The notes below the pieces were generated by a model. That model did no database searches. It was not told where the DNA came from and saw only the letters and a list, made by a program, of their open reading frames with translations. This document shows positions 44,034-52,899 of a stretch of 64,000 bases of DNA, in pieces. The position numbers and the translations under genes are program-made. How positions within the stretch are numbered: position 1 is the stretch's first letter; every line of letters starts with the position of its first letter. This DNA comes from Thalassobacter stenotrophicus (lineage in GTDB: Bacteria; Pseudomonadota; Alphaproteobacteria; Rhodobacterales; Rhodobacteraceae): the NCBI RefSeq assembly GCF_001458315.1, contig NZ_CYRX01000033.1, positions 558,001 through 622,000 on the forward strand, given 5' to 3'.

Positions 44034-45383
44034 CTAGCCGCCGAGGTTGGTTTCAAGCCACTTTTCGAGCCAGTGGATCGTGTAGTCACCTGTGTGAATA
44101 TCTTTCTCTTCCAGCAGGGCGTGAAACAGGGGCACTGTGGTGTCGATCCCGTCGATGATCAGCTCACCCAAAGCACGATGCAGACGCGCCAATGCTTCCG
44201 GACGGTCACGTCCGTGGACGATCAGCTTGCCAATGAGGCTGTCGTAATAGGGCGGAATTCGGTAGCCGTCATACAGCGCTGAGTCCATCCGTACACCCAA
44301 ACCACCCGGCGCATGATACTGAGTGATCGTGCCGGGGCAGGGGGTGAAGTTTGGCAGCTTTTCCGCGTTGAGACGCACTTCAATGGAGTGCCCATTGATC
44401 TGAAGGTCTTCTTGCTGGAACGACATGTCGTACCCTGCGGCCACACGGATCTGTTCGCGCACGAGATCGACACCAAAAATGGCCTCGGTCACGGGGTGTT
44501 CCACCTGCAAACGCGTGTTCATCTCGATGAAGAAAAACTCTCCGTTTTCGTACAAGAACTCGATCGTGCCTGCGCCCGCGTAGTTGATGCGGGCCACAGC
44601 TTCGGCGCAGGTGCGGCCAATTTCGGCGCGCTGCTCAGGCGTGATGGAGGGGCCGGGGGCTTCCTCGAACACCTTTTGGTGGCGCCGCTGAAGCGAACAA
44701 TCCCGCTCACCCAAATGCACCGCGCGGCCTTTTCCGTCGCCAAAAACCTGCACTTCGATGTGACGTGGCGTGCCGAGATATTTCTCGATGTACACCTCAT
44801 CGTTGCCAAAAGCGGCCTTGCCCTCAGCGCGGGCGGTGCGGAAAGCGGTCTCAAGCTCTTCGGCCGTTTTGGCCAGCTTCATGCCACGGCCGCCGCCACC
44901 GGCGGTTGCCTTGATGATGACGGGGAAACCCATGTCATCACACAGGGCTTGCGCCGTCTCAAAGTCAGGCACGCCACCATCCGAGCCAGGCACGCAAGGC
45001 ACGCCTAGCGCCTTCATCGTGTCCTTGGCCGTGATCTTGTCGCCCATGATGCGAATGTGCTCGGCCGTGGGGCCGATGAACGCGATGCCATGGTCCTCAA
45101 GCGCTTGAACAAAACTCGCGTTTTCGCTCATAAAACCATAGCCGGGGTGGATCGCCTCGGCGCCGGTGATTTCACAGGCCGAAATGATCGCGGGCACGGA
45201 CAGGTAGCTGTCGGTGCTAGAGGCGGGTCCGATACAAATGGATTCGTCGGCCATGCGCACGTGCATCGCGTCAGCGTCCGCCGTGGAGTGGACCGCAACA
45301 GTCGCCACGCCCATTTCACGGGCCGCACGGATTACGCGCAGGGCGATTTCGCCGCGGTTGGCGATCAGGATTTTCTTGAACAT
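44034..45383 (-). CDS. accC: acetyl-CoA carboxylase, biotin carboxylase subunit
   Basis: A 449-residue ATP-grasp enzyme that carboxylates biotin on AccB. FKKILIANRGEIALRVIRA, GYGFMSENASF, KATAGGGGRGMKLA, EVQVFGDGKG and FIEMNTRLQVEHPVTE are all present. It starts 12 bases after accB and is in one operon with it. Length is typical of bacterial AccC. Confidence 0.98.
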   Translation of the reverse strand: MFKKILIANRGEIALRVIRAAREMGVATVAVHSTADADAMHVRMADESICIGPASSTDSYLSVPAIISACEITGAEAIHPGYGFMSENASFVQALEDHGIAFIGPTAEHIRIMGDKITAKDTMKALGVPCVPGSDGGVPDFETAQALCDDMGFPVIIKATAGGGGRGMKLAKTAEELETAFRTARAEGKAAFGNDEVYIEKYLGTPRHIEVQVFGDGKGRAVHLGERDCSLQRRHQKVFEEAPGPSITPEQRAEIGRTCAEAVARINYAGAGTIEFLYENGEFFFIEMNTRLQVEHPVTEAIFGVDLVREQIRVAAGYDMSFQQEDLQINGHSIEVRLNAEKLPNFTPCPGTITQYHAPGGLGVRMDSALYDGYRIPPYYDSLIGKLIVHGRDRPEALARLHRALGELIIDGIDTTVPLFHALLEEKDIHTGDYTIHWLEKWLETNLGG

Positions 45384-45395
45384 GCCGGATGTCCC

Positions 45396-45887
45396 TTATT
45401 CGAGGATCACGAGCGGTGCGCCAAACTCAACGGCCGCGCCGTCCTCGATCAGGATGCGTTTCACCTTGCCCGCTTTGGGCGAGGGGATCTGGTTCATTGT
45501 TTTCATCGCCTCAACGATCAGAAGCGTTTGGCCCTCGGACACGGTGTCGCCGACGGAAATAAAGGCGGATGCGCCGGGTTCGGGCGACAGATACGCCGTG
45601 CCAACGATGGGCGATGTGACGGCGCCGGGGTCTTGGGCTGGATCTGCGGGGGCAGAAACCGGGGCTGCCGCGGGGGCGGCCGGTGCGCTGGCAGCAGGGG
45701 CTGCTGCCGCGGGGGCTGCGGCGACTGTTGCAACAGGTGCGGCCATCATCTGGCGGCTCACACGTACGTTGAGGCTGTCGTCCTCGGCGTAGTCGCGCTT
45801 TACTTGCAGCTCGGTCAGGTCATTCTCCCGCAAAAGCTCGGCCAGAGCCTTGATAAAGGCTACGTCGCTGTCATGTGTCTTGGTCAT
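45396..45887 (-). CDS. accB: acetyl-CoA carboxylase biotin carboxyl carrier protein
   Basis: A 163-residue carrier. The biotinylated lysine is Lys129 in VEAMKTMNQI. A long Ala/Pro-rich linker (about residues 49-85) joins a short N-terminal helix region to the biotinyl domain. It precedes accC. In many Rhodobacterales these genes lie near aat and mlaD; here they are about 30 kb apart. Confidence 0.97.
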   Translation of the reverse strand: MTKTHDSDVAFIKALAELLRENDLTELQVKRDYAEDDSLNVRVSRQMMAAPVATVAAAPAAAAPAASAPAAPAAAPVSAPADPAQDPGAVTSPIVGTAYLSPEPGASAFISVGDTVSEGQTLLIVEAMKTMNQIPSPKAGKVKRILIEDGAAVEFGAPLVILE

Positions 45888-46024
45888 GTTGGATGCTCCT
45901 CGCGGTGGGCCGCGCTTTTTGCCTATTCGCTTTTCTATACGTCAGCTATCGATGGGTGAAAACCCAAGGACAGCGCGTTATTTCCCCTGATTTGAGGCCT
46001 TTTTACACCGGGGGCAAGGGAAAC

Positions 46025-46564
46025 TCACGCCAAAGCTTTGCCCAAGCGGTGTAGACGTGCGCGCTTGAGCAGGGTGCGGCGGTTTAGGGCGGTTCCTTCA
46101 ATGCGCGATGCCTCTGCGTGGACGCGGGCTACGGCGCGCTCCACCCCATCCGGCTGAGCGAGCCACAGATCGTATAGGAATGCATCTGGCGTTTCGCGGG
46201 CAATACCCTCAGCAAACAGGTCCGCGCGGGGAAAGTCTTTGATATTCAGCGTAATAAGAGTGTCGGCATGTCCGTCGATGGCGGCGGCAAGCACGTGGAT
46301 GTCATTGGGGTCAGGCAGCCAAAGCCGTGCCTCGGTGCCTGTATGAACCCGGATGCTGGCCTTTGGAAAACGCGCCGCAAGAAGCGCGATTTCCGCACGG
46401 GCCTGCGCCTCACCCGTTGGGCCGATCTTGCGGGCCGCGCGCGCCCATTCCTCTAGGATACGCGCGGACCAAAGCGGCTCAAACTGGGTTTCCTCTGCCG
46501 CGGCGAGCAATATTTCGCGCAAGACCGTGGGGAAGAGTACGCAAGCGTCCAGCAGGATCTTCAT
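46025..46564 (-). CDS. PIN domain protein coupled to an RNA methyltransferase
   Basis: A 179-residue PIN-fold protein, potential Mg2+-dependent ribonuclease. Acidic residues fit the active site: Asp6 in ILLDACVLFP, Glu38 or Glu39, Asp85/Asp88 in LPDPNDIHVLAAA and Asp110 in ITLNIKDFP. Its ATG overlaps the stop of the methyltransferase gene (ATGA), and no antitoxin-like gene is next to it, so an RNA-processing role is more plausible than a VapC toxin. It resembles the family I recall as RSP_2648 in Rhodobacterales. Confidence 0.85.
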   Translation of the reverse strand: MKILLDACVLFPTVLREILLAAAEETQFEPLWSARILEEWARAARKIGPTGEAQARAEIALLAARFPKASIRVHTGTEARLWLPDPNDIHVLAAAIDGHADTLITLNIKDFPRADLFAEGIARETPDAFLYDLWLAQPDGVERAVARVHAEASRIEGTALNRRTLLKRARLHRLGKALA

Positions 46565-47754
46565 GGGCAATGGAACGCGAGCGCCTTGAGGTAGCCGGTT
46601 TCTGCTAATTGTGGATGCATCGGGTGATCGGGGCCCGCAAAGCCGGTGTAGATCAGTGCGCCGGGACGGCCCGCCCGCCCCATGCCGCGGACACATGCGG
46701 CCCGAAACTTCGACAACTCCGCCGCGTGCGAGCAGGAACACAGGATCAGATAACCACCCGGCGCGACGAGCGATGCGGCCAATTTCGCCACTCGCTCATA
46801 CGCACGCAGGCCTGTTGCAAGGGCCTGTTTTGACGGGGCAAAGGCGGGCGGGTCGGCGACAACAAGGTCGAATGTTTCGCCAGCAGCACTGAGCTCGGTC
46901 ATGACATCAAACGCATCACCGCGCCGCGTGCTAAAGGCATCCGCGCGGCCCATGGCGTCCGCGCCCTCTTCGGCGAGTGCAAGCGCGGGGGCAGACCCGT
47001 CCACCGCAAGCGCGGATTGAGCACCGCCTGCAAGGGCCGCCAAACCAAACCCGCCGACGTGGGAAAACACGTCCAGCACCCGGCTACCGGGCGCAAGGCG
47101 CGCGGCAAAGGCGTGGCTGGGGCGTTGGTCATAGAACAGACCCGTCTTTTGGCCACCAATCAGGTCGGCCATGTAGGTCGCGCCGTTCATTGGTACGGCA
47201 ACTTTGCTGGGGGGCGTGCCCAGCAACGGGCCGTTCACATCGTCCAATCCTTCAGTCACGCGCGCCCGGCCTTGGGCGTTTTTGAACACCGATGTGCAGC
47301 CCGTTACCTCTGCAAGGACATTGGCCAGAAGCGTGCAGTTCGCCTCGGCCCAAGCGGTATTGGGCTGAATGACCAGCGTGTCATCGAAGCGGTCGACAAT
47401 AACACCGGGCAGGCCGTCGGCCTCGGCGTGGATCAGGCGATAGTAAGGGGCGTCAAACAAGCGGCTGCGCAGCGCAAAGGCCTGCGCAATCTTGGCGTGT
47501 ACCCATGCGGCGTCAATCTGCGTCTCGGGGTTCAGGTCCAGAACCCGTGCAACAATACGTGTGCCGGGGTTTGCGGCGACCAGCGCGAGGGGATTGCGTT
47601 CGCTGTCTTCTAGCAGGGCTAGGGCGCCCGGCACCAAATTGCGGCTGCGGCGATCAAGGACGATGTCATCGCCGTAAACCCAAGGGAATCCGTGACGAAT
47701 ACGCTTGGCATCAGCTTTGGGTTTGAGGCGGAGTGTGGGGAGTTGTGTATCCAT
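46561..47754 (-). CDS. class I SAM-dependent RNA methyltransferase (RlmI-like)
   Basis: A 397-residue methyltransferase. An N-terminal PUA-like region (LRLKPKADAKRIRHGFPWVY) precedes an RFM-like domain and a Rossmann domain with VLDVFSHVGGFGLAAL (SAM site) and DLVVADPPAFAPSKQ (catalytic motif IV). The layout fits RlmI-type enzymes that make m5C in 23S rRNA, but the true position is not known. It resembles the family I recall as RSP_2647. It starts 38 bases after the small 47-residue gene's end. Confidence 0.88.
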   Translation of the reverse strand: MDTQLPTLRLKPKADAKRIRHGFPWVYGDDIVLDRRSRNLVPGALALLEDSERNPLALVAANPGTRIVARVLDLNPETQIDAAWVHAKIAQAFALRSRLFDAPYYRLIHAEADGLPGVIVDRFDDTLVIQPNTAWAEANCTLLANVLAEVTGCTSVFKNAQGRARVTEGLDDVNGPLLGTPPSKVAVPMNGATYMADLIGGQKTGLFYDQRPSHAFAARLAPGSRVLDVFSHVGGFGLAALAGGAQSALAVDGSAPALALAEEGADAMGRADAFSTRRGDAFDVMTELSAAGETFDLVVADPPAFAPSKQALATGLRAYERVAKLAASLVAPGGYLILCSCSHAAELSKFRAACVRGMGRAGRPGALIYTGFAGPDHPMHPQLAETGYLKALAFHCP

Positions 47755-47792
47755 GGCCCCGCCTAGCAAGCGGCGGGGCATTGGAAAAGGCT

Positions 47793-47936
47793 TTAGTGCG
47801 CTGTTTGGCGACCGAATACGACGGTTCCGCTGCGTACAAAGGCGACAACTGCTTTCAGGATGGAACGCAGAGCCTCGGCACGCAGGCGGCGGGCTTCACG
47901 TTCGATTTCGATGTGGTTGATTTCAAAGCTGTTCAT
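47793..47936 (-). CDS. small basic protein, RSP_7527-like
   Basis: A 47-residue protein, MNSFEINHIEIEREARRL and onward, with a helical, basic middle (RRLRAEALRSILKAVVAFVR). GGAG stands eight bases before the ATG. It resembles small helical Rhodobacterales proteins related in style to DUF1127. Its 5' leader carries a CCUCCUCCC-loop hairpin (47951-47990). Function is unknown; the position suggests co-expression with the RNA element. Confidence 0.7.
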   Translation of the reverse strand: MNSFEINHIEIEREARRLRAEALRSILKAVVAFVRSGTVVFGRQTAH

Positions 47937-47950
47937 TTGATGTCTCCGAG

Positions 47951-47990
47951 CGGGCGCGGGGAGGGAGGAAGGGAGGAGGAGACGCGCCCG
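47951..47990 (-). ncRNA. CcsR/cuckoo-like hairpin with CCUCCUCCC loop
   Basis: On the minus strand, CGGGCGCG/CGCGCCCG form an 8-bp stem, and the 24-base loop contains CCTCCTCCC followed by CCTCCC repeats. A CCUCCUCCC loop in a GC-rich hairpin is the mark of Rhodobacter CcsR (cuckoo-type) stress RNAs, which are made together with a small protein gene. CCCCATTT (48003-48010) with CTCGCA 12 bases upstream resembles a heat-shock sigma (RpoH) promoter and would start the RNA about eight bases before the stem. Confidence 0.5.
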
Positions 47991-48002
47991 TTGATGCACC
48001 CA

Positions 48003-48028
48003 AAATGGGGCTAAACTCGGATTGCGAG
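48003..48028 (-). promoter_or_regulatory. candidate RpoH-type promoter
   Basis: Reading the minus strand, CTCGCA (48023-48028), a 12-base spacer and CCCCATTT (48003-48010) resemble the sigma-32 consensus CTTGAA and CCCCATNT. The start point would be near 47997, in front of the hairpin. Confidence 0.35.
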
Positions 48029-48043
48029 TAGATATGAAAATAG

Positions 48044-48080
48044 AAAAGCCGGGTTGCATTGGACGCAAACCGGCTTTTTT
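48044..48080 (-). terminator. intrinsic terminator after the aldolase gene (bidirectional form)
   Basis: AAAAGCCGG/CCGGCTTTT with inner TTGC/GCAA forms a strong stem around a seven-base loop. On the minus strand it follows the aldolase gene and is succeeded by TTTTCTATTTT; on the plus strand six T residues end it. Confidence 0.8.
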
Positions 48081-48111
48081 GAGCTATGTTAGCGATCACA
48101 TCGCATATTTC

Positions 48112-48876
48112 TTAGTCGAGAGCGTGAATGCCCTCAGCCGTTTGCCGCGCGCCCGAGAGCATCCATGCGTGTTCCGATGCGACGAAGAACATCGAAAACC
48201 CAAAGCGACGCCAGTCTTGGGCTTGGGCCGTCGTCGGGACCCACGTCATGTAGGTCTTGCCATGGGCGGCGCAGGCGGCTCCGACTTGGGTCATGGCCTC
48301 TTGGAGTTCTGGGGAAGTGGTGTCGGTCTTGCCATAAGCGACCGATAGGTCCGCAGGCCCCACAAACAAGCCATCGATGCCTTCAATGGCCGCAATGTCA
48401 GCGGCAGCGTCGACGCCCTCAGGCTCTTCGATCTGAGCTATTACGATGGTTTCTTCCCGCGATTGAGCCAACAGTTCGGGCATTTTGCGCGTGGCGTACC
48501 CGGCCCATCGGGTTGAGCCTGCGTAGCCCCGCCCACCGTGGCCAAAACGGGCGGCTTTGGCGATTGCGCGGGCTTTTTCGACGCTATCGACATGGGGCAC
48601 GACAATCCCCGTGGCCCCTAAATCCAGCGCGTTGAGGATGTCTGACGGAGAGGCGGAGGGCACCCGGATCAGGATTGGCACGCCAAGCGCGCGGGCCACG
48701 GCGATGCAGGCATCCGTGCCGCTGCGGTCAAACGGGGCGTGTTCTGCGTCGAGACAGATAAAATCGAGGCCCGCGTGGGCGAGCACCTCAATGATCACGT
48801 GGTGTGGTGTTTTCAGGAACGTGCCGGCGAGCATCTGTCCCTCGGCCATAGCCGTGCGTAGCGATTTGGTTGTCAT
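48112..48876 (-). CDS. HpcH/HpaI aldolase / 2-dehydro-3-deoxyglucarate aldolase type
   Basis: A 254-residue class II pyruvate aldolase. LAGTFLKTPHHVIIEVLAHAGLDFICLDAEH opens the TIM barrel (given in parts); the metal ligands are in IAQIEEPEGVDAAADIAAIEGIDGLFVGPADLS (in parts). Substrate could be a keto-deoxy sugar acid or 4-hydroxy-2-oxoheptanedioate. It stands alone with its own terminator downstream; no pathway genes are next to it. Confidence 0.88.
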   Translation of the reverse strand: MTTKSLRTAMAEGQMLAGTFLKTPHHVIIEVLAHAGLDFICLDAEHAPFDRSGTDACIAVARALGVPILIRVPSASPSDILNALDLGATGIVVPHVDSVEKARAIAKAARFGHGGRGYAGSTRWAGYATRKMPELLAQSREETIVIAQIEEPEGVDAAADIAAIEGIDGLFVGPADLSVAYGKTDTTSPELQEAMTQVGAACAAHGKTYMTWVPTTAQAQDWRRFGFSMFFVASEHAWMLSGARQTAEGIHALD

Positions 48877-48943
48877 GGAGCCTCCCTCAGACGTTGCGCG
48901 ATCCTATGCGTGTTGGATCGGGGGTGTAAACGGGCGGCTTTCT

Positions 48944-50137
48944 TTATTCGATGGCTGGCAGGTCCGGTAAAGCGGGAAGAGGGGGCAGGTCGGGCAAACC
49001 ACCATCCGGTCCGTCGAGCGGCGGCAAGTCAGGCAGCGGTGGCATATTGCCCGCCTCAGGCGAAAGCGGGGGCAGATCGGGCAGTTCAGGCGGGGCGCCA
49101 ATGTCGGGCATATCTGGCGCGCTGGTGGGAGGCGCCAAAGCAGGTGCCGCCGCTATTGGAGTAGATGTGTCAAATACGGCGTTGCTGCCCGCAGGTTGAC
49201 CAGCATCTGCTGCAGGCCCCGCTAGTGACAAGCGCACCGCGCGCATCCCATTTTGTTGGCCCAGCTTGCCAGAAAGAGCATGCCCTGGACCCGCGCCCAT
49301 AACCTCAAGCGCGCCCAATGCGCCGCGTGAAATCGGCAGTGTATCACCGGGCTTTAGAGATTGAAGGCGGCTCAGCGGGACGGAAAACCGGGTGAGTGTG
49401 ACGCGCAATTCTACGGGCGCGTCGGAAACGGCGGCCTGTATGTCGGCAGCCCAGACCGGATCAGGTGCGGAAACGGTGGCTTTGCTGGGGGGAGCACCCG
49501 TGGTCGCCGCCCCAGCCGGTGATGATGGTTGCACTGCGGCGGCAATCGCGGGCAATGCCAGCCACACCTTTGCGCGCTTGGCTCCGTTGCCAAGCTCAAC
49601 CGTGACGCATTGCAGGCGGTAGTCGCCTTCGCCCAGCATAAGCGGCAGCGGCGTTGGGTCGGGCACATAGGTGCCGTATTTAAACCCGCGCGCCCAACGG
49701 GCATCCGCGACCGTGGCCACGCGGGTCGCAAAATCTGTTAGGACCGTTTCGACAAAATCGCGGGTCAGTGCGGCGTCAATACGGGTCGTTTCGCGCGCCG
49801 CACGGGTGGTTTTGTCCACGCGACCCATGGTTTGCACCTCAATAAGCGCATCCACCAACTCGGGGCTGAAACAGATCAATCCGCGACTATCACCGGGACC
49901 ATCAGCCAGCGTAAATAATGCCACCTCGGGCAATTGGCTCAACAGTTCGGACTGGTCCACGCGAGTGGAGTCCTGTTCTCGCACGGTGAGTTCCAGCCCC
50001 GGCAACCCCTCACCGGATTTGGTCAACGCCTGAACCAGCGCCTTTTCCGGCGACATACCGCGCGGAGGCGGAGGTGGACCCGGACGGGCCCCCGCCTTGC
50101 GGCGCAAAACAGGAAGAGGTGACATATCCTCGGACAT
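48944..50137 (-). CDS. FliM/FliN (SpoA) domain protein with proline-rich tail
   Basis: A 397-residue protein. The C-terminal half has a SpoA/FliN-type domain (about residues 240-320: PVELRVTLTRFSVPLSRLQ and LKPGDTLPISRGALGALEVM). A proline-rich tail with four LPDLP units (ELPDLPPL, PLPDLPPL, GLPDLPPL, ALPDLPAI) follows. No other flagellar or type III genes are in the window. It is the last gene on the minus strand behind the sensor kinase, 82 bases apart. ATG at 50137 follows GAAGG. Confidence 0.75.
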   Translation of the reverse strand: MSEDMSPLPVLRRKAGARPGPPPPPRGMSPEKALVQALTKSGEGLPGLELTVREQDSTRVDQSELLSQLPEVALFTLADGPGDSRGLICFSPELVDALIEVQTMGRVDKTTRAARETTRIDAALTRDFVETVLTDFATRVATVADARWARGFKYGTYVPDPTPLPLMLGEGDYRLQCVTVELGNGAKRAKVWLALPAIAAAVQPSSPAGAATTGAPPSKATVSAPDPVWAADIQAAVSDAPVELRVTLTRFSVPLSRLQSLKPGDTLPISRGALGALEVMGAGPGHALSGKLGQQNGMRAVRLSLAGPAADAGQPAGSNAVFDTSTPIAAAPALAPPTSAPDMPDIGAPPELPDLPPLSPEAGNMPPLPDLPPLDGPDGGLPDLPPLPALPDLPAIE

Positions 50138-50219
50138 AAACGGCCTTCGCAGCAAAAAAGCTTTGCCCCGTTATGCTGCCAACAAAGTTAATTTTCCGTT
50201 CTTCCCGCGCAGAAAAAAC

Positions 50220-52898
50220 CTATTGCGCAGCCACACTTGGCGCGTTGGCTTGCGCGCGCGGCAGTGTGACCCGGAAGGCGGCGCCTTTCTGGCCCGGCAG
50301 GTAGTCAATATTGCCGCCCAAACGGCCCATGACCTCCCGACAAATCGCAAGGCCAAGGCCCGCGCTGCCCGCCGAGGCATGGTCGGTCAGACGGGCAAAT
50401 TTTTCAAAAATCACGCCACGAGATCGCGCAGGAATACCACCGCCATTGTCAATGAAATCAACGGTCACGCGGGTTTTGGTCCGGCGGACCTTGATCGCCA
50501 GCTCGGGCGCCTCTGCATCACAGTATTTACATGCATTCGTGATCAGATTGATGAACACCTGGGACAGCCGATCCGCGTCGGTGTGCAGGCTGACATCCTC
50601 ACGATCCGGGTCCCGAATGATCGTTAATTTACCCTTTGTCAGGGACGAAGACGCGTTCACGGCGCGCTCCAATACCTCATGCAGGGACAGGGTCGCCTCG
50701 TTCAGGACGACCTGACCGTTTTCCAATACGCTGAGATCTAGCAAATCATCCAAAAGTCGGGTCAAGCGCTGGCTCTCATCCCGGATGATGCCGGAATAAT
50801 TCTGTCGCTCCTCACTGGCGAGATCGTCGATCATCAAAATCTCAGAAAACGCCCGAATGGACGTCATCGGGGTGCGTAACTCGTGGCTAACTTGACTGAG
50901 AAACGCGTCCTTCTGGATCGAAAGCTCCGTCAGCTTGGTGTTGGCTTCGCGCAGCTTGCGGGCGGTGCGGGTCAGCTCTTCGGATTGGGTTTCGAGCCGA
51001 GCGGAGTATTCCATGATTTGTGCCGCCTCATCCGCCACGGCCAGCAGGTCGTCCACGGATACGGTCGCGCCATCGGTCAACTGGCCCACCATGGCGTGGG
51101 AGGTCGCGGTGCCAACCGACCCGGACAATTCACGTTCCAAAGTTTCAATGAAATCTGGCGTTGGATCAGGCAGATAGCCACTTTTTCCCTGCGCGCTGGC
51201 CTCGGTTTGGAACAGGCTTTGCGCTTGCTCGGTGCCCAAGATGCGCTGGGCCATGATCAACAGTTCCTCGGCGCCCGCGGTTCCCCCCTTCCAGCCGCGT
51301 GGCGCGGTGGAGCGGTCAAACACGTTGATGAATTGTGCGCCCTGCCAGCGTTCCAACGGTGTCGGGAATGACAGCAGCGATAGCGCGCAAAACGCGATGG
51401 TGTTTGCGCCGATCGACAGGATTAGGGTCGAAAGTAGGGGGTCCGTTTCATTGATGCCAAAAAGCCCCTCGGGCCGCAGCCACGCAATCTCAAACGGCCC
51501 CTCCGCGAACAAAGCCACCGGTAAAAGCGTGCCCTGAAACACCGGCAACAGCATGGTATAGCCCCAAATTGCGAAGCCGATCGAGATACCAGCCGCTGCG
51601 CCAATCCGCGTGGCCCCACGCCAAAACAATCCACCCAATAGTGCGGGCAACACTTGGGCAAGGCCCGCAAACGCGATCAGCCCGATGGATGCCAGCGCCT
51701 CATTCCCGCCGTTCAAACGGTAATAGATGTAGCCCATGCCCAAAACGGCTGCGATAGACGCGCGCCGGGCGACAAGAACGACGTAGCGGACATCACCTGA
51801 AACCGTCGCGCCCTCCGCCTTGGTCGCGAGCCACAGGGGCATGACAATATGGTTCGATAGCATCGTCGCCAGCGCCACAGAGGCAACGATCACCATCGAT
51901 GTCGCCGACGAAAACCCGCCGAGGAAGGCCAGCATTGCCAAGGTATCTTCGCCCAGGGCCAGTGGGATGGTCAGCACGAATAGGTCGGGATTGGAGCCTT
52001 CGGGCAAGATTTCGAGGCCGACAACCGCGATCGGCACCACAAAGATCGACATCCCCAAAAGGTAGAGCGGAAAGGCCCAGCTTGCGATGGCGAGGTGCCG
52101 CTCGTCCGAGGCCTCGACCACCATGACCTGAAACATGCGCGGCAGGCAGATGATCGCCGCGGCCGATAGCATCGTCAGCCCGACCCAGCGCCCGGAGGAT
52201 GACGTCCAATCCGCCATGGGTGAGGCCGCGACACGCTCTAGGATATCTTGCGGGCCAGAGGCGACGCCCCACACCACAAAGCCGCCAACCGCCAAGAGCG
52301 CTGCCAGCTTTACGACGGCCTCTACGGCGATGGCGGATACGATGCCGTCATGACGTTCATTCGCGTCCAGACTGCGGGTGCCAAAGATGATGGTGAACAG
52401 TGCGAGGCCAACCGCAACGTAGAGCCCGATTGCCTCCGCATCGCGGTTAGCGCCGTCTGCAAACACCGTGAAGGATAGGGTAACAGACTGCAATTGAAGC
52501 GAAATATAGGGCGTCGTGCCCACGACCGCGAGAACCGTCACCAACACGGCCAGCCCGTTAGATTTGCCATACCGGGCCGAAATTAAGTCAGCGATGGATG
52601 TGACGCGCTGGCTTTTTCCCACGCGCACGATCTTGCGCAATAGCCACCACCAGCCGACGAATACCAGCGTCGGACCAAGGTAGATCGTGATGAACTCTAG
52701 CCCCGACCGCGCCGCTGATCCGACCGCCCCGTAAAACGTCCACGCGGTGCAATAGATTGACAGCGACAAAGTGTAGACGAGCGGTGAGCGCAGCACGCGT
52801 AACTGGCCGCGCGCAGCCGCCCTCTCCGCCGCGAATGCCACCACGAACAGAAGCGCCACATAGGCCAGTGAAACGGCTATCAGGCTGTTAAGTGACAT
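50220..52898 (-). CDS. SLC5-type symporter fused to histidine kinase (CrbS/CbrA-like sensor)
   Basis: An 892-residue membrane sensor. The N-terminal part (to about 520) has about thirteen helices of the sodium:solute symporter family (IADLISARYGKSN, GFSSATSMVIVA); a STAC-like linker (about 545-640, AEELLIMAQRILGTEQAQSLF) follows; then the kinase, with His672 in SHELRTPM, the N box INLITNACKY, and G boxes DNGGGIP and GLGLAICREV. In Vibrio and Pseudomonas the relatives CrbS or MxtR control acetate use and acs. Here the acs gene lies 8 kb away on the other strand. Confidence 0.93.
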   Translation of the reverse strand: MSLNSLIAVSLAYVALLFVVAFAAERAAARGQLRVLRSPLVYTLSLSIYCTAWTFYGAVGSAARSGLEFITIYLGPTLVFVGWWWLLRKIVRVGKSQRVTSIADLISARYGKSNGLAVLVTVLAVVGTTPYISLQLQSVTLSFTVFADGANRDAEAIGLYVAVGLALFTIIFGTRSLDANERHDGIVSAIAVEAVVKLAALLAVGGFVVWGVASGPQDILERVAASPMADWTSSSGRWVGLTMLSAAAIICLPRMFQVMVVEASDERHLAIASWAFPLYLLGMSIFVVPIAVVGLEILPEGSNPDLFVLTIPLALGEDTLAMLAFLGGFSSATSMVIVASVALATMLSNHIVMPLWLATKAEGATVSGDVRYVVLVARRASIAAVLGMGYIYYRLNGGNEALASIGLIAFAGLAQVLPALLGGLFWRGATRIGAAAGISIGFAIWGYTMLLPVFQGTLLPVALFAEGPFEIAWLRPEGLFGINETDPLLSTLILSIGANTIAFCALSLLSFPTPLERWQGAQFINVFDRSTAPRGWKGGTAGAEELLIMAQRILGTEQAQSLFQTEASAQGKSGYLPDPTPDFIETLERELSGSVGTATSHAMVGQLTDGATVSVDDLLAVADEAAQIMEYSARLETQSEELTRTARKLREANTKLTELSIQKDAFLSQVSHELRTPMTSIRAFSEILMIDDLASEERQNYSGIIRDESQRLTRLLDDLLDLSVLENGQVVLNEATLSLHEVLERAVNASSSLTKGKLTIIRDPDREDVSLHTDADRLSQVFINLITNACKYCDAEAPELAIKVRRTKTRVTVDFIDNGGGIPARSRGVIFEKFARLTDHASAGSAGLGLAICREVMGRLGGNIDYLPGQKGAAFRVTLPRAQANAPSVAAQ

Positions 52899-52899
52899 T

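Noticed and set aside
46025-46564. VapC-type toxin
   Set aside because: No antitoxin gene is adjacent and the gene is coupled to a methyltransferase.
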